Part shown: piece by piece, positions 1 through 7,365 of the stretch
How the letters are laid out: every line of letters begins with the position of its first letter
Numbering within the stretch: position 1 is the first letter of the stretch
Source of the DNA: Planctomycetota bacterium
Lineage (GTDB): Bacteria > Planctomycetota > Planctomycetia > Pirellulales > Thermoguttaceae
Direction of reading: 5' to 3'
Assembly: GCA_023397045.1 (NCBI GenBank)
Contig: JAEWUR010000063.1
Span: 1-9,695, forward strand
Length of the DNA: 9,695 bases
Notes under the pieces: generated by a model
What the model was told of the DNA's origin: nothing
Database searches by the model: none
Seen by the model: the letters and a program-made list of their open reading frames with translations, nothing else
Translations under genes and position numbers: made by a program

Positions 1-2951
1 CCGCATCGGAAGAGGACGAGTCGAGTTCGTCGTCCAACAACATGGCGATGTCCTTCGAGATGGTCGAGGGCACGCTCACGGTCACCGACGAGCGCACCGG
101 CCAGACATGGCAGGTCGACAAGGCGACGGTCAATATCGATATGTCCGAAGGCGTCAACGGACCGTTGACCGCGACGGCCTCGGCCGACCTGCCCGACGCG
201 AAGCATCCCGGCAAGCTGTCGGCCAGCGCGAAAATCAATGCCGGCGCTGGCGAGGCCACGCTGAGCACGGCCGAGTTGCCCTTGGGCATGTTCCGCCCGC
301 TGGCCGAACGTTTCGCCTCGGGCACGACCTGCGACGGTATGGTTTCGACCAACGTGGCGGCGTCCTGGGGCGACAAGTCCGGCAAGAATACCCTGCAAGC
401 GAACGTCCGCGCCGATGGTTTCGCGCTGACCACGCCCGCGCTGCAGACCGATATCGTGCAACTGGAACGCCTCAACGCCGTCTGCCAGGCCTCGTGGCAG
501 GGCGATACGATTCAGATCGATCAAACGTCGCTCGATTGCGATGTCGGCAACGTGCTGGTGTCGAGTACGATGAAACTCGGCGAGAAGGACGGCGTATCGG
601 TCGATTCGTTGTTGCGACAACAACATGACATACGCGGCCGAGTCGACCTGGCGCGACTCGCCCGGCTTCTGCCGGCAACGCTGCGACTGCGCGAGCAAGT
701 CGAGATTCGCTCGGGCCAGGTCGACGCGACCTTCACGAGCCGGCCCGAATCGCAAGGCATGGTCTGGCACGGACAGTTGAGCGCCGACAAACTGACGGCC
801 ACGGCCTCGGGCCGGGAGATTGCATGGCAGCGGCCGATGTCGTTGACGGCCGACGTTCACGAAACGGCCGATGGCCCGATCGTCGACAAGCTGCAATGCG
901 AGTCGGACTTCTTGAAGATGCACGCGAACGGGACTCCCGACGCGCTGGCCGCTTCGCTCAGCTTCAATCTGCAACAGTTGTCTGATCAGCTTGGCCAGTT
1001 CGTCGACCTGGGATCGATGCGCATGGCGGGCGAAGGATGGGGAAATCTCAACTGGAAGCGGTCGGCCGCCAAAATGTTCGACGCCGACGTCGAAGTTCGA
1101 TTGCACAATTTCCAGCTTGGCCTGCCCGACCAACCGGCATGGACCGAGCAGGACCTGCATGCTGTCGTTTCGGCCAAGGGACAGACCGACCTGAGCGTCC
1201 AGACGCGGATCGACTCGGCGATGCTCAACATCGAAAGCGGCGAAGACAAGATCGAGGCCCGGCTGACCCAGCCCGTCGCCAATCTGGAATCGGGCGGCAC
1301 CTGGCCGTTGCATGTGCAAGCCCAAGGTCAACTGCAAAATTGGCCGGGCCGATTGGCTGCGTGGATGCCGACGAAGGAATGCCGCTTGACCGGTGGCTAT
1401 ACGTTGGTCGTCGACGGCACCGCCTCGGCCAAGAATGTCGAGTTGCGTCAAGCCGCGCTGAATGCCACGCCGCTGATCGTCGCGTCGCCTTGGGTGAACC
1501 TGAACGAACCGAAATTTGACGCCACGCTCACCGGCTCTTGGGACCAGTCGCAACGCCGGCTGCGGATCGACCCGGGCGTTGTGAATTGCGCGACGGTGGC
1601 CGTCCACGCGAACAACCTTGTGATGGCTCTGCCCGAGAACGGCGAGATGGAGCTTTCCGGCTCACTGAAGTATCAGGGCGATGCCGCCCGACTGCGGCAA
1701 TGGTTTTCCGATCCGGCCAGCCCGTCGACGTGGCGATTGGCCGGCCAATTGAACGGCACGGCCCAATTCAGCCAATCGGCCGGCGTGATTCGAGGCGACA
1801 CGACGACCGCGCTGACGAATCTGGCGGTGGTCGATTCGTCGGGCCAACAATTCCAGGAGCCGAAAGTCCAATTGGTTGCTCAGGGCGACTACAACACGCA
1901 GACCAGCACGGCCCAACTTACGAAATGCGAGTTGACATCGAGCGTCGTGGCGGCGGGACTTGCAGGCCGCGTCGCACCCGTTAGTGGCGTTCAAAATGCC
2001 GACATCAACGGACAGATCGGCTACGACATGGAACGGTTGGCCGGATTGCTGCGACCGTATCTCGGCCCGGGCGTGCGAATCGTCGGCCGAGGCTCGTCGC
2101 CGGCGTATTTCCGCGGACCGTTCGCACTGGCCACAAGCACTTCGGCCGCAGGCTTGAGTTGGGATCGGGCAAACATCTACGGGCTCCAGGTCGGCAGCGG
2201 CCAGTTGAAGGCCGCGATGGCCGATGGCTTGCTGAAGATCGAACCGCTCGATCTGACCGTCAGCCAAGGGCGAATGCACTTGGCGCCGACCGTGCGGATG
2301 ACGCCCGAGCCGATGGAATTGACGTTGCCGCGCGGGCCGTTGGCGCAACAGATCCAAATCGACCCGGTGCTGTGCGCAAACATGCTGAAGTATATCGCGC
2401 CGGTGCTCGCCGACGTGGCAACCGCTCAAGGCAAGTTCTCGGTCGACCTCGACGGCTGTCGCATCCCGATCAGTAACCCGTCGCAGGGCGAATTGGCCGG
2501 CCGGTTCACGGTCCATTCGGTTGAAGTGGGACCGGGCCCGTTGATCCGCGCGTTTGCGATCATTCTCGGACGCGAAGCGCCCGCCAAATTGGGCAAGGAA
2601 TCGGTCGTCCAGTTCCGGATGGTCGGTGGTCGGGTCTATCATCAAGGGCTCGAACTGATCTTTCCCGAGTTGACGATTCGCACCTACGGCTCGGTCGGCT
2701 TCGATCAATCGTTGGCCATCATGGCCGAGATGCCGGTGCCGCCGAAATGGGCACAACAAAATCCCATGGCTGCCCAAGCATTACAGGGACAAACGATTCG
2801 CATTCCCATCGGCGGAACGCTCAGCAAGCCGCAACTCGACCAGCGGGTGTTGCAGGACCTCACCCGGCAGTTCATGCAGAAGGCCGCCGAAAACGTCATC
2901 GAAGGCGAGTTGAACAAACAACTCGATCGGCTGTTTGGGCCACGGAAGTAG
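1..2951 (+). CDS. AsmA/TamB-like large envelope protein, 5' partial
   Basis: The reading frame is open from the window edge (first full codon at base 3) to TAG at 2949-2951, giving 982 residues. The ATG at 42 is therefore probably internal. The first 13 codons encode an acidic, Ser-rich linker (ASEEDESSSSSNN), which looks like a loop inside a larger protein. The rest is a long run of alternating beta-strand-like segments with few cysteines and no catalytic motif. The last ~150 residues (from about 829) have the look of an AsmA-like C-terminal region: a GELAGRFTVHSVEVGPG strand pair, a GGRVYHQGLELIFPEL segment, and a closing IPIGGTLSKPQLD motif followed by a charged helix ending QLDRLFGPRK. 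AsmA/TamB-family proteins form beta-rich bridges in the envelope that are linked to lipid or outer-membrane protein transport. The exact role here is unknown. No membrane anchor is visible; it would lie in the missing N-terminus. Assignment to the superfamily is by overall pattern. Confidence 0.72.
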   Translation, partial: ASEEDESSSSSNNMAMSFEMVEGTLTVTDERTGQTWQVDKATVNIDMSEGVNGPLTATASADLPDAKHPGKLSASAKINAGAGEATLSTAELPLGMFRPLAERFASGTTCDGMVSTNVAASWGDKSGKNTLQANVRADGFALTTPALQTDIVQLERLNAVCQASWQGDTIQIDQTSLDCDVGNVLVSSTMKLGEKDGVSVDSLLRQQHDIRGRVDLARLARLLPATLRLREQVEIRSGQVDATFTSRPESQGMVWHGQLSADKLTATASGREIAWQRPMSLTADVHETADGPIVDKLQCESDFLKMHANGTPDALAASLSFNLQQLSDQLGQFVDLGSMRMAGEGWGNLNWKRSAAKMFDADVEVRLHNFQLGLPDQPAWTEQDLHAVVSAKGQTDLSVQTRIDSAMLNIESGEDKIEARLTQPVANLESGGTWPLHVQAQGQLQNWPGRLAAWMPTKECRLTGGYTLVVDGTASAKNVELRQAALNATPLIVASPWVNLNEPKFDATLTGSWDQSQRRLRIDPGVVNCATVAVHANNLVMALPENGEMELSGSLKYQGDAARLRQWFSDPASPSTWRLAGQLNGTAQFSQSAGVIRGDTTTALTNLAVVDSSGQQFQEPKVQLVAQGDYNTQTSTAQLTKCELTSSVVAAGLAGRVAPVSGVQNADINGQIGYDMERLAGLLRPYLGPGVRIVGRGSSPAYFRGPFALATSTSAAGLSWDRANIYGLQVGSGQLKAAMADGLLKIEPLDLTVSQGRMHLAPTVRMTPEPMELTLPRGPLAQQIQIDPVLCANMLKYIAPVLADVATAQGKFSVDLDGCRIPISNPSQGELAGRFTVHSVEVGPGPLIRAFAIILGREAPAKLGKESVVQFRMVGGRVYHQGLELIFPELTIRTYGSVGFDQSLAIMAEMPVPPKWAQQNPMAAQALQGQTIRIPIGGTLSKPQLDQRVLQDLTRQFMQKAAENVIEGELNKQLDRLFGPRK

Positions 2952-2979
2952 TGGGCAGTGGACAGTGGATCGTGGTTAG
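2952..2979. repeat. Heptamer tandem repeat, four units
   Basis: Directly after the stop codon of the AsmA-like gene lie four imperfect 7-base units: TGGGCAG, TGGACAG, TGGATCG and TGGTTAG. TGG at the start and G at the end of each unit are constant. Heptamer short tandem repeats are known from intergenic DNA of filamentous cyanobacteria. The same 7-base period, with a different unit, occurs at 7366-7461 in this window. Confidence 0.6.
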
Positions 2980-2992
2980 AATAAACGAGTCT

Positions 2993-3014
2993 GCAAACCG
3001 CTTGCGGTTTCGCA
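2993..3014. repeat. Near-perfect palindrome upstream of bioF
   Basis: AAACCGC (2995-3001) and GCGGTTT (3004-3010) are exact reverse complements separated by TT. Outside a single unpaired C at 3011, flanking G and C bases (TGC at 2992-2994, GCA at 3012-3014) extend the symmetry. It lies 21 bases upstream of a -10-like TATCAT, roughly where a -35 region or an operator would sit. It could be a regulator site for bioF or a transcript hairpin ending the upstream gene. No T-tract follows, so a classic intrinsic terminator is unlikely. It does not match the E. coli BirA operator pattern. Confidence 0.45.
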
Positions 3015-3030
3015 ATGCCGCCCCACCTGT

Positions 3031-3036
3031 TATCAT
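3031..3036 (+). promoter_or_regulatory. Candidate -10 element for bioF (leaderless start)
   Basis: TATCAT matches the sigma-70 -10 consensus at five of six positions and ends six bases before the bioF ATG. The start of transcription would then fall at or next to the A of ATG. No Shine-Dalgarno sequence precedes this ATG, which fits a leaderless mRNA. No good -35 is seen 17 bases upstream (TTTCGC). Confidence 0.35.
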
Positions 3037-3042
3037 TTTCCC

Positions 3043-4203
3043 ATGGACCCGCTCGCCTGGATTGATGACGAACTCGCCTCGCTGGAGAGACAACGCCTGC
3101 GCCGGTTTCGGCGTTTGCGTATCGGTCCCCAGACCGCCTGCACATCGATCGACGGTCTTCGACTCGTCAATTTCGGGTCGAACGACTATCTCGGTCTGGC
3201 AGCCGATCCTCGATTGGCCGAAGCCGCGGCCGACGCCGTCGCCAAGGAAGGTTGGGGCAGCGGGGCCAGCCCACTGGTCACCGGCCACACGAACGCCCAT
3301 CAGCGATTGGCCCAACGATTGGCCGAGTTCGAAGACGTCGAGGCCGCGCTGGTCTTCACGTCCGGTTTTTCCGCGAACACCGGCACGATTGCCGCGCTGG
3401 TCGGACCGGGCGATGCGGTCTACTGCGATCGAAAAAACCACGCCAGTCTGTTCGATGGATGCCGGTTGTCGCGGGCCGACGTTCGAGTCTATCCGCACAC
3501 CGATTGCGAACGCTTGGCTTCCCTGCTATCGGACGGCGTGGAATATCGGCGGCGTCTGATCGTCACCGACGGCCTGTTCAGCATGGACGGCGATCTGGCC
3601 CCATTGCCCGAGCTGGTCGAATTGGCTGAGCGGCACTCGGCAATGCTGCTGGTCGACGAGGCCCACGCCACCGGCGTTTTCGGCGACCAAGGCCGAGGCG
3701 TCTGCGAACATTTCGGCGTCGAAGACGGCGTCCACATTCGCATCGGCACGTTGAGCAAAGCGATTGGCAGCATTGGCGGATTTGTTGCCGGCCGCCAGTC
3801 GTTGATCGAGTGGCTCGTGAATCGCGCCCGGCCCTATGTTTTTTCGACGGCCTCGCCGCCTTCGACAGCCGCCGCGGCGCAGAAGGCCGTCGACATCGTT
3901 TGCGACGAGCCGCATCGGCGTCGACAATTGTTGGAGAATGCCGACCGGCTGCGAGAACAACTCAAAAGGCAAGGCTGGAACGTCGGTCCCTCGGCCAGCC
4001 AGATCATTCCGCTGGTCGTCGGCGAGGAAGAACGCGCCTTGCAGATGTCGGCCAAACTGCGCGATCGCGGATTGTTCGTTCCGGCGATTCGTCCGCCGAC
4101 CGTGCCCGAGGGCGAGGCGTGTTTGCGGGTGAGCCTAACGTTCGACCACACCGAGGAGATGGTTGGGAGATTGTTGAATGTGCTGGCATCACATAGCAAG
4201 TGA
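3043..4203 (+). CDS. bioF: 8-amino-7-oxononanoate synthase
   Basis: BioF is the PLP enzyme that condenses L-alanine with pimeloyl-ACP (or pimeloyl-CoA) to give 8-amino-7-oxononanoate, an early biotin step, in the cytoplasm. The 386 residues match the usual family length (~385). Visible motifs are NFGSNDYLGL (43-52), the substrate/PLP loop GWGSGAS (70-76), His133 in KNHAS (stacks on PLP in E. coli BioF), TDGLFSMDGD (175-184), the PLP-binding Asp205 and His208 in DEAHATG, and the Schiff-base Lys239 in GTLSKAIGS. The C-terminal IRPPTVPEGEACLRVSL (349-365) is typical of BioF rather than of the sibling enzymes KBL, ALAS or SPT. The start ATG at 3043 gives the normal N-terminus and has no Shine-Dalgarno. 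It follows the AsmA-like gene on the same strand after 91 bases. No other bio gene is visible in the window. KBL-like activity is the only serious alternative. Confidence 0.93.
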   Translation: MDPLAWIDDELASLERQRLRRFRRLRIGPQTACTSIDGLRLVNFGSNDYLGLAADPRLAEAAADAVAKEGWGSGASPLVTGHTNAHQRLAQRLAEFEDVEAALVFTSGFSANTGTIAALVGPGDAVYCDRKNHASLFDGCRLSRADVRVYPHTDCERLASLLSDGVEYRRRLIVTDGLFSMDGDLAPLPELVELAERHSAMLLVDEAHATGVFGDQGRGVCEHFGVEDGVHIRIGTLSKAIGSIGGFVAGRQSLIEWLVNRARPYVFSTASPPSTAAAAQKAVDIVCDEPHRRRQLLENADRLREQLKRQGWNVGPSASQIIPLVVGEEERALQMSAKLRDRGLFVPAIRPPTVPEGEACLRVSLTFDHTEEMVGRLLNVLASHSK

Positions 4204-4230
4204 AACGGCAACGCCAAAGACCAATTTGCA

Positions 4231-4590
4231 TCATTCGCATAACCTTCGGATGCGATGTCTTCCGGGCTCTACGACCGCGAACATTCTTCGCAGGTCTTCT
4301 TCCGTGTAGGATTTCAACACGATTTCAAGCTCGTCATGCACCGCCGCCTGCATGGCCGGCGGCATCCTGAGATACAAGACCCCAACCCGGATTCTCTTGA
4401 CGAAAACGAGATTGCCGTAGTCGCGATCCCGCGTTACTAGGATGCGATTCTCTTTTCCGGCAACTTGAAGTAGTTGCTCATCCGACGCTTGAGATAACCC
4501 GATTTGCGACACGAAGACGACATCATGCCCCAAGCCGCGCAAGAAACGGCCGGTGTTGGCATAGACGTCCTGATCTAACAGAAACCTCAT
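4231..4590 (-). CDS. DUF5615 PIN-like protein, probable toxin
   Basis: This 119-residue protein resembles DUF5615, a compact PIN-like nuclease fold related to VapC and Mut7-C. The N-terminal MRFLLDQDVY carries the first acidic pair (Asp6, Asp8). RGLGHDVVFVSQIGLSQASDEQ gives Asp23 and the conserved Ser36-Asp37. ILVTRDRDYGNL (50-61) holds the signature TRDxD with Asp55 and Asp57. The segment GVLYLRM (70-76) matches the usual late beta strand. Its ATG overlaps the stop codon of the DUF433 gene in an ATGA arrangement, so the two are translated together, as in type II toxin-antitoxin operons with the antitoxin first. Family knowledge suggests RNase activity neutralised by the DUF433 partner, but activity is inferred. 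The 3' end converges on bioF with only 27 bases between. G+C is lower here (29 of 60 bases in 4441-4500) than in ilvB (42 of 60 in 5881-5940), which suggests recent acquisition. Confidence 0.82.
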   Translation of the reverse strand: MRFLLDQDVYANTGRFLRGLGHDVVFVSQIGLSQASDEQLLQVAGKENRILVTRDRDYGNLVFVKRIRVGVLYLRMPPAMQAAVHDELEIVLKSYTEEDLRRMFAVVEPGRHRIRRLCE

Positions 4591-4820
4591 GTCTCGGCGG
4601 TTGTCAGATGGACTTCCTCGGCCGTCACCAAGGCGATCGCATACCTCATGCAGGCGTGGATGTCATCGGGGGACAAGTCGGGATAGTAATCTTTTACAAT
4701 GGCCTCGTACGGGATGCCTTGATCGACAAGTTCGAGTACATCCTGCACGAGAATTCGCGTCCCGACAACACACGGTCTGCCGAAATGGATCCGGGAATCA
4801 ACGGCGATTCTGTCGACCAT
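4587..4820 (-). CDS. DUF433 family protein, probable antitoxin
   Basis: The protein has 77 residues. It contains the DUF433 pattern almost complete: GRPCVVGTRILVQDVLEL (14-31), then an acidic-hydrophobic stretch with a Gly-Ile-Pro turn, then YPDLSPDDIHACMRYA (46-61). DUF433 folds as a small winged-helix-like domain, and members next to PIN-like genes act as VapB-type antitoxins. The start ATG at 4820 lies four bases after the ilvB stop codon. It is preceded, at seven bases spacing, by AAGGAG, the clearest Shine-Dalgarno in the window. The stop overlaps the toxin start by four bases. Autoregulation by DNA binding would be usual for the class, but no operator is visible because the upstream DNA is ilvB coding sequence. 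Confidence 0.83.
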   Translation of the reverse strand: MVDRIAVDSRIHFGRPCVVGTRILVQDVLELVDQGIPYEAIVKDYYPDLSPDDIHACMRYAIALVTAEEVHLTTAET

Positions 4821-4824
4821 AGCT

Positions 4825-6642
4825 TCACTCCTTAATCAAATCGCGGACGGTCATTCCAGCGGGGATCATGGGCAACACGTGCTCTTGATAGGGCACCTGC
4901 ACGTCGAGCAGATACGGAGTCTTCGAATCGATCATCTCCTGGATCGCGCCGGCCAACTCGGATTTCTTCGAGACTTGGCGCCCCTGCCAGTGGAATCCGC
5001 GAGCGATCGTCACGAAATCGGGATACCGATGCTCCGGCGTGATGCCGTTGCCGTGACCGATGGCCTCGGGATCGTCGATCAGGCCCAGATACGTGTGGGC
5101 GCGGTTGGCTGCGTGGAAGCGATCCTCCCATTGCACGACCATGCCGAGGTGCATGTTGTTCAACAGCATCACCTTGACCGGCAGCTTTTCGGTGTAACAG
5201 GTGGCCATTTCCTGGATGTTCATCAGGATGCTGCCGTCGCCGTCGATGTCAACCACGAGCCGGTCGGGCCAGGCTGCCTTCGCGCCAACGGCCGTCGGCA
5301 GGCCGAAACCCATCGTGCCAAGCCCGCCGCTCGAAAGCCAACGGCGCGGCTTGCGGAACTTATAATACTGTGCGGTCCACATCTGATGCTGGCCCACGCC
5401 GGTCGCAATGATCGCGTCGCGGTCGCGGGTAAGGCGGTAAAGCTCGCTGATCGCATGCTGCGCCAGGATGCCGTCGAAATCGATGTCGTAACGGAACGGC
5501 TCGTCGTGTTTCCATTTCGCCACCTTGCGCACCCATTCCTCGATCGACGGGGCCTCGACGATTCTGTTCAATTCGTCCAGGAAGTATTTCACATCGCTGA
5601 CGATCGGCAGCTCGGGCTTGCGAATCTTCGCAATTTCCGACGGGTCGATGTCCACGTGGATCACCTTCGCCCGCGCCGCAAACGCCGACACCTTGCCGGT
5701 CACGCGGTCGTCGAATCGGACGCCGAGCGCAATCAGCAGATCGGAGTTATCCACGGCGTAGTTGGCATAGACGCTGCCGTGCATGCCGAGCATGTCGAGC
5801 GACAACGGATCGTCGCCGGGAAAGCACCCGATGCCCGTCAGAGTGGTCGTCACGGGAATGCCGGTTTTTTGGACCAATGCCGCAAGCTGTTCACTTGCGC
5901 CGGAGGCGATGACGCCGCCGCCGGCGTAGATCACCGGACGTTGCGCCGCACGGATCATGGACGCGGCCATGGCCACGTCGGAAGCCGACGCGAGCCGGTC
6001 GTCCATGTGGTAGCCGGGCAACTGCATCGGTGCGTTGTAGTCGGGCGTCGTCACCTGATTCTGCACGTCTTTGGGAACGTCGATCAACACCGGGCCCGGT
6101 CGACCCGTCGTGGCCACATGGAAGGCCTCGCGCATGATTCGCACGATGTCCTTCACGTCGGTCACCAGGTAGTGATGTTTCGTCACGCTGCGGCAGACTT
6201 CGACGATGGGCGTCTCTTGAAACGCATCGGTGCCGATAACCGGCGTGCCGACCTGACCGGTAATGGCCAACATCGGAATGCCGTCGAGCTTGGCGTCGGT
6301 GATGGCCGTCACCAGATTCGTAGCGCCCGGTCCGCTGGTGGCGGTGCAGACGCCGATCTTGCCGGTGGATCGAGCGTAGCCTTGGGCTGCAAAACCGCCG
6401 CCTTGCTCATGTCGTGGCAAAATCACGCGAATCTTGTCGCGAAATCGCGTGAAAGCCTGATGTAGGGGGATGGCCGCGCCGCCGGGATACGAAAAAACCG
6501 TATCCACGCCGTGATTGACGAGGCTCTGGACGACGATGTCGGCCCCGCTCGTGGGCTGTCCTGGTGGTAGATTCGATTTGTCGGTCGGGGTCGCCACAAC
6601 GATACCTTCTGATCTGCCAATTTTTACCAAACAATTAAGCAT
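4825..6642 (-). CDS. ilvB: Acetolactate synthase, large (catalytic) subunit
   Basis: The enzyme is ThDP- and FAD-dependent. It joins two pyruvates to acetolactate, or pyruvate and 2-oxobutyrate to acetohydroxybutyrate, the first common step of valine, leucine and isoleucine synthesis. From the ATG at 6642 it has 605 residues. Motifs: YPGGA (52-56), catalytic Glu79 in [22 protein letters not shown] (103-109), GTDAFQE (137-143), FAD-region RFDDRVTGK (309-317), and the ThDP/Mg motif GDGS (468-471) ending in NN (495-496). LGMVVQWED (499-507) places the herbicide-site Trp at 505. The FAD motif argues against a catabolic AlsS. About 18 extra residues lie between Trp505 and PDF (541-543) compared with E. 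coli enzymes. The ATG has GGGAG eight bases upstream. A GTG at 6597 with AGAAGG seven bases upstream is an alternative start (590 residues). No ilvH or ilvC is adjacent. Confidence 0.93.
   Translation of the reverse strand: MLNCLVKIGRSEGIVVATPTDKSNLPPGQPTSGADIVVQSLVNHGVDTVFSYPGGAAIPLHQAFTRFRDKIRVILPRHEQGGGFAAQGYARSTGKIGVCTATSGPGATNLVTAITDAKLDGIPMLAITGQVGTPVIGTDAFQETPIVEVCRSVTKHHYLVTDVKDIVRIMREAFHVATTGRPGPVLIDVPKDVQNQVTTPDYNAPMQLPGYHMDDRLASASDVAMAASMIRAAQRPVIYAGGGVIASGASEQLAALVQKTGIPVTTTLTGIGCFPGDDPLSLDMLGMHGSVYANYAVDNSDLLIALGVRFDDRVTGKVSAFAARAKVIHVDIDPSEIAKIRKPELPIVSDVKYFLDELNRIVEAPSIEEWVRKVAKWKHDEPFRYDIDFDGILAQHAISELYRLTRDRDAIIATGVGQHQMWTAQYYKFRKPRRWLSSGGLGTMGFGLPTAVGAKAAWPDRLVVDIDGDGSILMNIQEMATCYTEKLPVKVMLLNNMHLGMVVQWEDRFHAANRAHTYLGLIDDPEAIGHGNGITPEHRYPDFVTIARGFHWQGRQVSKKSELAGAIQEMIDSKTPYLLDVQVPYQEHVLPMIPAGMTVRDLIKE
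4828..4833 (-). promoter_or_regulatory. Shine-Dalgarno of the DUF433 gene, inside ilvB
   Basis: On the minus strand AAGGAG is formed by the last two sense codons of ilvB (Lys-Glu, AAG GAG). The ilvB stop TGA follows, and the DUF433 ATG comes seven bases after the motif. It fixes the DUF433 start and indicates translational coupling to ilvB. Confidence 0.75.
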
Positions 6643-6666
6643 AAAGCCCACTCCCACCCAATTCAA
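6638..6666 (-). promoter_or_regulatory. Candidate ilvB promoter overlapping the first ATG
   Basis: On the minus strand TTGAAT (6666-6661) and TATGCT (6643-6638) are separated by 17 bases. Each matches the sigma-70 consensus at four of six positions. If used, transcription would begin near 6631, downstream of the ATG at 6642, and translation would start at the GTG at 6597 behind AGAAGG. The match is modest and could be chance. Confidence 0.25.
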
Positions 6667-6700
6667 GCGGTGAGCGTCATTGGAATGGACAGCGGGGCGT

Positions 6701-6744
6701 GCCGAAGGTTCGGCTGTTCGGATTATCACCCCCGCGAATGGGGG
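6701..6744 (-). other. Two small hairpins between the HD gene and ilvB
   Basis: The 125-base gap between the HD-domain gene and ilvB holds CCCCC/GGGGG (6729-6733 with 6740-6744, 6-base loop) and the perfect inverted repeat GCCGAA/TTCGGC (6701-6706 with 6709-6714). The first lies 23 bases after the HD gene stop codon. Neither is followed by a T-tract, so termination or attenuation is possible but not shown. No leader peptide rich in Leu, Val or Ile codons was found here. Confidence 0.3.
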
Positions 6745-6767
6745 CGCGGCGGCGATTGGCGCGGAAA

Positions 6768-7355
6768 TCAGCGTGGCGGAGAAGGGTCGGCCGCCGATAT
6801 CGACGCCATCTCCCGAACGACGCGCTCGAGTTCTTCGATCAGGTCGGGATTGCCCTTCTGCAGGAGCACGTCGAGGATCGAGCGATAGTACCAGAGCGTG
6901 CCGTCGCGGCCGCCGCGAAAGAAGGCCCAGACCGATTCGCCGTCGCCACGGAGTTCTCGCACGATCGAACGGGCGTTGTGCAGCTTGTCGGCCGCCGTGA
7001 TGAGCCGGACCGAATCCGAGGCGGTCGCCAGTCGCGCAATGAACGTTTCTTTCCGTTCGCGCCACGGCGGTTTCGGCATAACAAGAGCATCGGAACACGC
7101 CTCGACGATCTGGGCGACGTTGGGACCGAACCGGCGAACAATCTCTTCGAGAGTCGCCCGACCGCCTTGATCTTCGGCGGCGTCGTGCAGCAGTGCGGCG
7201 ATTGCCTCGTCCTCGTTGCCGCCGTGTTCGAGTACCAAGGCTGTCACGGCCAACAGATGCGCGATGTACGGCTCGCCCGACGCCTTGCGCCGCTGCTCGG
7301 CATGCAGCGTCGCGGCGAAATCAAGGGCCTCGCGAAATCGGGAAGTCAGTTGCAT
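6768..7355 (-). CDS. HD-domain small alarmone hydrolase (MESH1/SpoT-like)
   Basis: This 195-residue soluble protein has an HD fold like the hydrolase half of RelA/SpoT and human MESH1, which remove pyrophosphate from (p)ppGpp. Visible are [16 protein letters not shown] with His33, LLHDAAED with His57, Asp58, Glu61 and Asp62, and [12 protein letters not shown] with Asp123 and Asn127. These align with the MESH1 metal ligands His35, His61, Asp62 and Asp122, and with the proposed catalytic Glu65 and Asn126. [14 protein letters not shown] (76-89) matches the family helix after the HD motif. There is no synthetase, TGS or ACT domain, so the protein should only degrade alarmone. The start ATG at 7355 has no Shine-Dalgarno; a repeat hairpin ends 10 bases upstream of it. 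It lies upstream of ilvB on the same strand. Substrate is inferred: other HD hydrolases of this size act on different nucleotides, including NADPH for MESH1. Confidence 0.8.
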   Translation of the reverse strand: MQLTSRFREALDFAATLHAEQRRKASGEPYIAHLLAVTALVLEHGGNEDEAIAALLHDAAEDQGGRATLEEIVRRFGPNVAQIVEACSDALVMPKPPWRERKETFIARLATASDSVRLITAADKLHNARSIVRELRGDGESVWAFFRGGRDGTLWYYRSILDVLLQKGNPDLIEELERVVREMASISAADPSPPR

Positions 7356-7365
7356 GGATTGGGAA

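Noticed and set aside
1662..2777. Open frame of 371 codons on the minus strand, antisense to the AsmA-like gene
   Set aside because: The composition is Arg/Gln/His-rich with no recognisable motif, as expected for a shadow of the sense gene.
4204..4230. Shared terminator between the convergent bioF and DUF5615 genes
   Set aside because: The 27 bases contain no stable hairpin or T-tract that I can see.
4879..6465. Open frame of 528 codons on the plus strand, antisense to ilvB
   Set aside because: It lies wholly opposite a clear ilvB coding region, has a His/Arg/Val-rich composition without domains, and is explained by the high G+C codon use of ilvB.
6729..6744. Rho-independent terminator after the HD gene
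   Set aside because: The five-pair GC stem is not followed by a T-run on either strand, so it is listed only as a hairpin.
6643..7098. N-terminal extension of ilvB by about 150 codons
   Set aside because: The extension is Arg/Pro-rich, overlaps the well-supported HD gene in another frame, and precedes the normal IlvB N-terminus.
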